Of a stretch of DNA of 64,000 nt, positions 59,001 to 64,000 are shown piece by piece. The stretch is from Vicia villosa (taxonomy: Eukaryota > Streptophyta > Magnoliopsida > Fabales > Fabaceae). The DNA lies in NCBI RefSeq assembly GCF_029867415.1, contig NC_081182.1, positions 17,234,497-17,298,496 on the forward strand, written 5' to 3'. A model generated the notes under the pieces. The model was not told the DNA's origin and did not search any database. It saw nothing but the letters and a program-made list of their open reading frames with translations. Position 1 is the stretch's first letter. Every line of letters starts with the position of its first letter. The translations under genes were made by a program, and so were the position numbers.

Positions 59001-60133
59001 CCTTGACGTCCCTGAATTATTATTCTGTTTCTGTTTCTCCATACTCCAACTAATACTTTTCCATGTTTGTTTTCCTTATTATATGATACTGGTATTTTTC
59101 AAACTCTGAATGATTCACTTCATAACCATTAACCTTTGATATTTCAGGCGTCAGGGGACTTATTGTAAATATCATAAATCAGTAAGTATCATTTAGTTAT
59201 TTCACATTTTCTGTTAGTATTTTCTATCTGTATTCTTTGATATTAACTCTGTACCTTATTTATGGCAGAAAACATCAGAGAAATATTCCACCGTAAGAAC
59301 TGAACTCAAAGGAGGGTGAGTGTTTTTCTCTTTCTAGTTCTTATAGAAATGTGTTCAACTTTTGATTTCATATGACATGTGGATGTGACATAAACATGTG
59401 GTTCTTTTAAGCAGAAACTTAAGGTCAGCATTTAGGCCTAGAGATTATCTCAAGTCAGAAGGAATATACTTAGTTGATCCCCTCGCCGACAAAACAAACT
59501 CGAAGAAGTCTAAGCCAGTGAAATTGTTATCCGTCGATAGTCTCAGAAGGGCATTGAGGTTGTCAGAAATGAGTTTATTGTTTTCTTTACTTGAATTCTT
59601 GCTCTGCAAATATTAATATTTTAATTTTGATACCAGCAATGCAGGAAAAGTAACAACAACTTCACACTCGCAAGGGATTAGATTTCTTTCGGAGGTTGCA
59701 GGTGATCAGATCATCTTGTAAATTTAATGGCAATAACACATGTATTCATGTATAATGTGTTCTTAGTTGGCTTTTATCCGTGGGCGACTTTTTGCAGGTA
59801 AATTTGATCCAAACATGATTAAAAAAGGACCAAAGATTCCAAACGAACACGACAAACACACAGAGAAGAGGTGAGTTGCCAAAGTGGTTCTAGGTTAATT
59901 TTACTTACATCTTATGCATGTTACTTATAAAGGCTTAATTTACCGGTTACATATTCTTTTTTATCTTCAGAAAGTCATCTTCTGTGAATACGGGATACTC
60001 TACTGTCAATAAAAACCAACAGTCAGATGTAAAAAGGGTGAAAACAGAGGGGCAAAGTTCTGTTGATAAAGCCACAAAGAGTGCAATAAATATGATTGAC
60101 TTAGACCTTGTTAGTTCGGATGAGGACTTCTGA
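56063..60133 (+). CDS. MCM10: MCM10 replication initiation factor
   Basis: Eleven exons join in frame to 415 residues: 56063-56147, 56235-56433, 56519-56593, 57702-57939, 58024-58148, 59148-59181, 59269-59315, 59415-59558, 59637-59701, 59798-59870, 59971-60133. All introns are GT-AG. MCM10 binds the MCM2-7 helicase and DNA polymerase alpha in the nucleus and is needed to start replication forks. The N-terminus is acidic (MSTHEDDLDLLLSLQDKVPE). An OB-fold covers about 95-205 (RLPVIKNLVNGDTFSGSWVT, GVLTEKGFQ, FCIWKIGCLD). A CCCH zinc finger follows with C225, C235, C247 and H250 (CKAKRVDGIAC, GTYCKYH). The basic C-terminus ends in an acidic tail (MIDLDLVSSDEDF). The animal C-terminal domain is absent, as in other plants. 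Intron 3 (1.1 kb) contains a duplication of about 365 bp. Start: the ATG at 56063 begins the conserved acidic leader. Confidence 0.93.
56748..57583. repeat. Direct duplication of about 365 bp inside MCM10 intron 3
   Basis: 56748-57110 and 57218-57583 are similar along their length, at an offset of about 470 bp. Shared landmarks are TATGGCAATTAGTTAAG / TGTGGCAATTAGTTAAG, CAGCACATTGACATTC, AAACTGTGCATGATTT and CGTATTTCTTGCATTTCAAG. Divergence is visible, so it is not recent. No effect on exon boundaries. Confidence 0.85.
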
Positions 60134-61589
60134 AATTTGTCTGTTGCTCCACTTGATTTTGTTGTTTAGTGGGCAAAAATGAACTATGAGAAGAAAATAC
60201 ATGCTACTACAGAGGGGTGTAAGAAAGTATTGAAGATTCATTTGGAAGATTATTTCTTGTGCAAATATGCCTAAGTCCTGCACCAAAAAATTAGTTCATT
60301 CAGTTATATCGGTCATAGGAATACCAGATTTTACCAGGTTATCTACATTGTTACAAATTTGGGTTAAACTGAATGAGGTTAAGCTTATCTGAGTTGAGCA
60401 ACTCCCTTCAAAAGAAAAATTAAGTATTCATCTCCAAATATATCTTTCAGAGCGGGGAGTTGGCGATCAACAACTTATTATTTAAAACAGTTGGATGTAA
60501 TTTTTTTCTTCAATTTGATAGCTGAGATGTGCTGTCTAGAACTTGTGATCCAAGTTATGTTAAATTGCAATTTCTAACTTGCTGTCCGTCAGCTGTCTTT
60601 CTTGTTCTTGTTCATTTTCTTCATGGACAGAAGCTTCATGTCAATGTAGTTGTTGTTTTTTGAATCTTGTTTGCGTATAATTAATGGTTGAATATGCTGA
60701 AAACATTTCATATTCATTTTGCCAGAAGAAATAAAAACCATACCAAACTAAAGATATCATCAGCAGTAAACAAATGGATCAAAGAAATTAATTTGTTGCC
60801 ATCAAGAATACTTTTAGAGCATGCACAATTTTGCTTTGTTCACACTATGTTATTGAAAGAGATGTGAGACACATCTTTCTCTTTACTTGCCATTGCCTTT
60901 ATTTACCGGCTATCAACAAAATACACACTCGCTTAATTTGGATTGTCTAAGTACATAGTTTACAATTCCCTCAGCAAATTGAATCAACTAACTATGGCAC
61001 TTTAGCCTTTCCTTGCCTGAAACGTATCCTGTTATGATTCTTTTATCAGTTTGGCCTCCACGCCGATGAGAATCCTAATAACCTTTCACTTTAGCACGAT
61101 TTGAAATCCTTGAAACAATAAACAATAATCAAGTAGTCAATTTATGTAGCCTTGCATTTGATGCAATAACCATCCTTTGATGCTTGCTACTCTTACTAGT
61201 ACAACTCTAATATAGTTACTATCATATAGACCAAATGCTCTTTCTTCATATTTGACCTTTATAACGGTTTGGGCCTTTTAGTTTTTTCCCTTTCAATTTA
61301 GTCAACTTCATGCTTGTGGGTATTCATTTTGCGTTTTCATTATTCATCTTATTCTTTTGATTTTATTGATATTATCACACGGTAGAGCAAGACATCAACA
61401 CATTCATGGCGAAATGCTCTTTTGTTGTTGCCTACATAGTGTTTGTTAAATTTCTCAATTAGACATCTTTTGTATTGAGTAGAGGAGAAACATAATTTTG
61501 CATTGTCCAATAGTTTTTTACTCAAATATGAGGCTTGCATTGTCTATTTCGAAGATTCCATTGTTGTCTTGATGACAAGGATGAGAGCA
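60134..61589. other. Intergenic region after MCM10, no gene recognised
   Basis: It includes the likely MCM10 3' untranslated region. The 63-codon minus-strand frame at 61349-61540 has no recognisable domain or neighbours to support it. Confidence 0.5.
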
Positions 61590-62730
61590 ACTGATCCAAC
61601 TTGATGTCAACGATGCATTTTTCCATGGCGACCTTGATGAAGAAGTTTACATGACACCACGTCCAGGTCTGATTCTATCTAATCCCAACCATGTTAGCAA
61701 GCTCCAAAAATCACTTTATAGATTGAAACAAGCCAGCAAACACTAGTTTTCAAAATTTTCCCCATTACCTATTTCCTTGTATTACAAGCAAACCTCTTCA
61801 GATCATTCTCTCTTCCCCAAATTAATGGTCACAAGTTCACAATTTTACTCATATATGTTTATGATTTGATTATCTCTGAAAATGACATTGATGAAATTCA
61901 AACTCTAAAAACCATCCTTGACACCAATTTCAAGATCAAGGACCTTGAGAACCTGTAATTCTCCCAAGGAATCGAGGTAATTCATCCTTCTCTTGGCATC
62001 TTCATTTGTCAAACAAAGTATGCTCTCGAGTTACTCCATGACACATGCCTTCTTGCTGCAAAACCATCTTCTCCGATGACTAAATCACCTAAATACACTA
62101 ACATTGATGATTCTTTCTCCACTGATGCTACTGCTTACAAAAGACTTATTGGTCGATTAATATACATTTGTACAACCAAATCTGATATGAGCTTCTCACT
62201 TCAACGACCCAGTCAATTCACGTCATCACCCACAACAGTTCATATGCAGGCTACTTACAGGGTTCTCAAATACATCAAATAATCTCCTTCCCAAGGCTCG
62301 TTTTTTCCTTCCACTTTAACCCTCCAACTCAAAGCTTTCAGCGACTCAGATTGGACATCTCGCACTGACACGAGACATTCTATCACAAGGTTTTTCATAT
62401 TGTTAGGTGATTCACTCATCTCGTGGAAGTCCAAAAAGCAGTTAACATTTTTTTGATCTTTATTTGTAGCTGAGTACTAGGTTATTGTATACACAAATTG
62501 TGAACTACATTGGGTAACATACTTATTACTCGACTTCAATGTAGACTTTATCCCTCATGCACTTCTCTATTGTGATAATCAATCAACACCTCACATTGCA
62601 GCCAATGCCACCTTCGCAAAACATATAAAAAATCGATTGTCACGTTGTGTGAAAGAAATCAATGCAAAACTTTTTCAACTGCTGTCTATCTCAAATTTTG
62701 CCCAACTTATATATAAACCTTATCAATGAA
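61590..62730 (+). pseudogene. Ty1/Copia reverse transcriptase and RNase H remnant
   Basis: The reverse transcriptase reads [20 protein letters not shown] near 61597, [13 protein letters not shown] near 61700, and IYVYDLIISENDIDEI near 61850, where the catalytic YVDD is YVYD. Then come SPMTKSPKYTNIDDSFSTDA and LIGRLIYICTTKSDMSFSLQ at 62070-62210. RNase H follows with [20 protein letters not shown] and SKKQLTF, then LLYCDNQSTPHIAAN. Several stops and frameshifts occur. LTRs, gag and integrase were not found. Inactive. Confidence 0.85.
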
Positions 62731-64000
62731 AGTAGAGCTTAAGCTAATTATCTTTAATTCCAAATTCTTTTTCAATTCTCATTAGATAATAAAATTTGAC
62801 TATGGATTCTTTAAAACTAGTGTATTTACATGTAATCTAGAATGGTGCATTTAATAACCCGCTATGGAAGTGATCCATCGAATCCAACCCTATATTTTTT
62901 AAGTAGAAGGAGTGATGTTGATAGCAACTGCTGTCTTTTACTAATAAATCACATGGATTGGACCCAACATTTAATTAGATATCTTTAACTAAATTCTAAA
63001 ATTTAATCTCTTAATCCATTGCAACAATCTTTCCTATTATGGCTCAAGTTATTTTGTATAAATAGAATTAAATCAACCGACTGGTTAGTTCATTAAAAAA
63101 TACAGTTGAGTTGGCCATAATATGCATATAAGATCGTGATGCTTTAACTACTTATTTTTATTCTCATACCTAATCCTTTATTCTGGTGCATACATAAACT
63201 ATTAATCTGATTTTTAATTGATTTTTATAATTAAGCTTTTAAAAATATTAATATTAGTTCATTCATTCATTCCTTAATGGAGTAAAGGAAGCACGCTGTA
63301 TTTGACACCATGTGTTTTTGGTGTAATAGACAAATTGAAATTCAACAAAGGAAACAAACCATGTGGTACCTAACTTGATAAAATCACATACCATAGTCGT
63401 TCTCATCTCTAACCAAACATTACAACTAAAAGTTTAAAGATATGTATCATGGTTTTAAATAACTGTCTGTGACTGCAAAAACAATTTTAGTAGGTGTCAA
63501 TACTGATACCGTTATCACCATTTATAATATTGAAGAACAAATTATGGTTAATTCTCACCACGACAACCATAATCAGTGTCACAATACCTGTACGAACCGA
63601 AATCGCAAAAACCTTTATACAACCGCGATCGTTTTTTAAAACCCTATATGTTTTAAAAGTGTAATGTTTGCGGGGCCATCATACTCCTATTTTTTTAGAG
63701 CGGACCAAAATTTTAGACTCATACTCTTAATTATGCCCGCTCACATCATTAATATCATGGAAACTAGAATAAGATATTCAAATTCAAGAATAAAAAAATG
63801 AAATGCCATTCGTGACATTTACAAAGAAAAAAAACATTAGGTATTTTTAAATTATTATGAAAATTTAGTTGATGTAAATTAGATATTTTTTGAAAATATT
63901 TTGGTTTGGTTCGGTTTAGGCTTTATTGTAAATACTTGCAAATCCAATTCAAATCAATCCATATATTTTTTTATCGATTTGGACATCGAATTCTCTCAAT
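62731..64000. other. Intergenic, no gene
   Basis: AT-rich. 63460-63650 has motifs such as ACCGAAATCGCAAAAACC and CAACCGCGATCG that resemble one end of a small DNA element, and 63900 has GGTTTGGTTCGGTTTAG, similar to tracts in the 33.8-39.9 kb array. No frame of note. Confidence 0.4.

Noticed and set aside
61349..61540. 63-codon minus-strand frame as a small gene
   Set aside because: No domain, no promoter-like sequence and AT-rich composition; not supported.
1..64000. tRNA, rRNA or organellar insertions
   Set aside because: Scanned for recognisable cloverleaf and rRNA core motifs; only SINE-type A/B-box relics were noticed.

Overview
This is nuclear plant DNA, very AT-rich and full of transposable elements. 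The intron style, the mix of elements (CACTA, PIF/Harbinger, Helitron, hAT and Mutator-type MITEs, LINEs, SINEs, Copia and Gypsy remnants) and the kind of class I chitinase and beta-galactosidase point to a dicot, most likely a papilionoid legume. The legume call is inference from repeat style; no marker in the window fixes the species.

Three host genes look intact. On the minus strand: a single-exon class I chitinase-like gene (11423-12541) whose catalytic site is partly lost, and a 12-exon beta-galactosidase with a C-terminal lectin domain (42583-46205). On the plus strand: an 11-exon MCM10 replication factor gene (56063-60133). All splice sites were placed by reading GT/AG boundaries and checking that the frame is kept.

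Layout. 1-1178 is a LINE 3' part. 1179-3985 is a CACTA-type element carrying an exportin-2 gene fragment. 3990-5410 is one copy of a local segmental duplication whose second copy lies at 24990-30240. 5578-10860 holds Helitron, Gypsy and Copia remnants. 11246-14125 is the chitinase gene with repeats on both sides. 14200-24569 is dense in small elements, several with exact target-site duplications, and contains two Helitron 3' ends of one family. 25663-29541 is an element with terminal inverted repeats that carries a broken plant-mobile-domain gene and ten copies of a 20-bp palindromic motif. 30250-31347 holds two MITEs, one of them a derivative of the Harbinger found further along. 32434-39900 is an array region: a 61-bp minisatellite followed by eight copies of a composite repeat.

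46747-52546 is a nested structure in (TA)n, with an apparently complete two-gene PIF/Harbinger transposon (47925-52472, TTA target-site duplication, all three DDE residues, both accessory and transposase frames open). 52600-55300 is a decayed minus-strand Gypsy element, 55777 a Helitron end just upstream of MCM10, and 61590-62730 a decayed Copia polymerase. The host genes share no pathway: replication initiation, cell-wall galactoside hydrolysis and chitin binding. The main story of the window is its mobile DNA.
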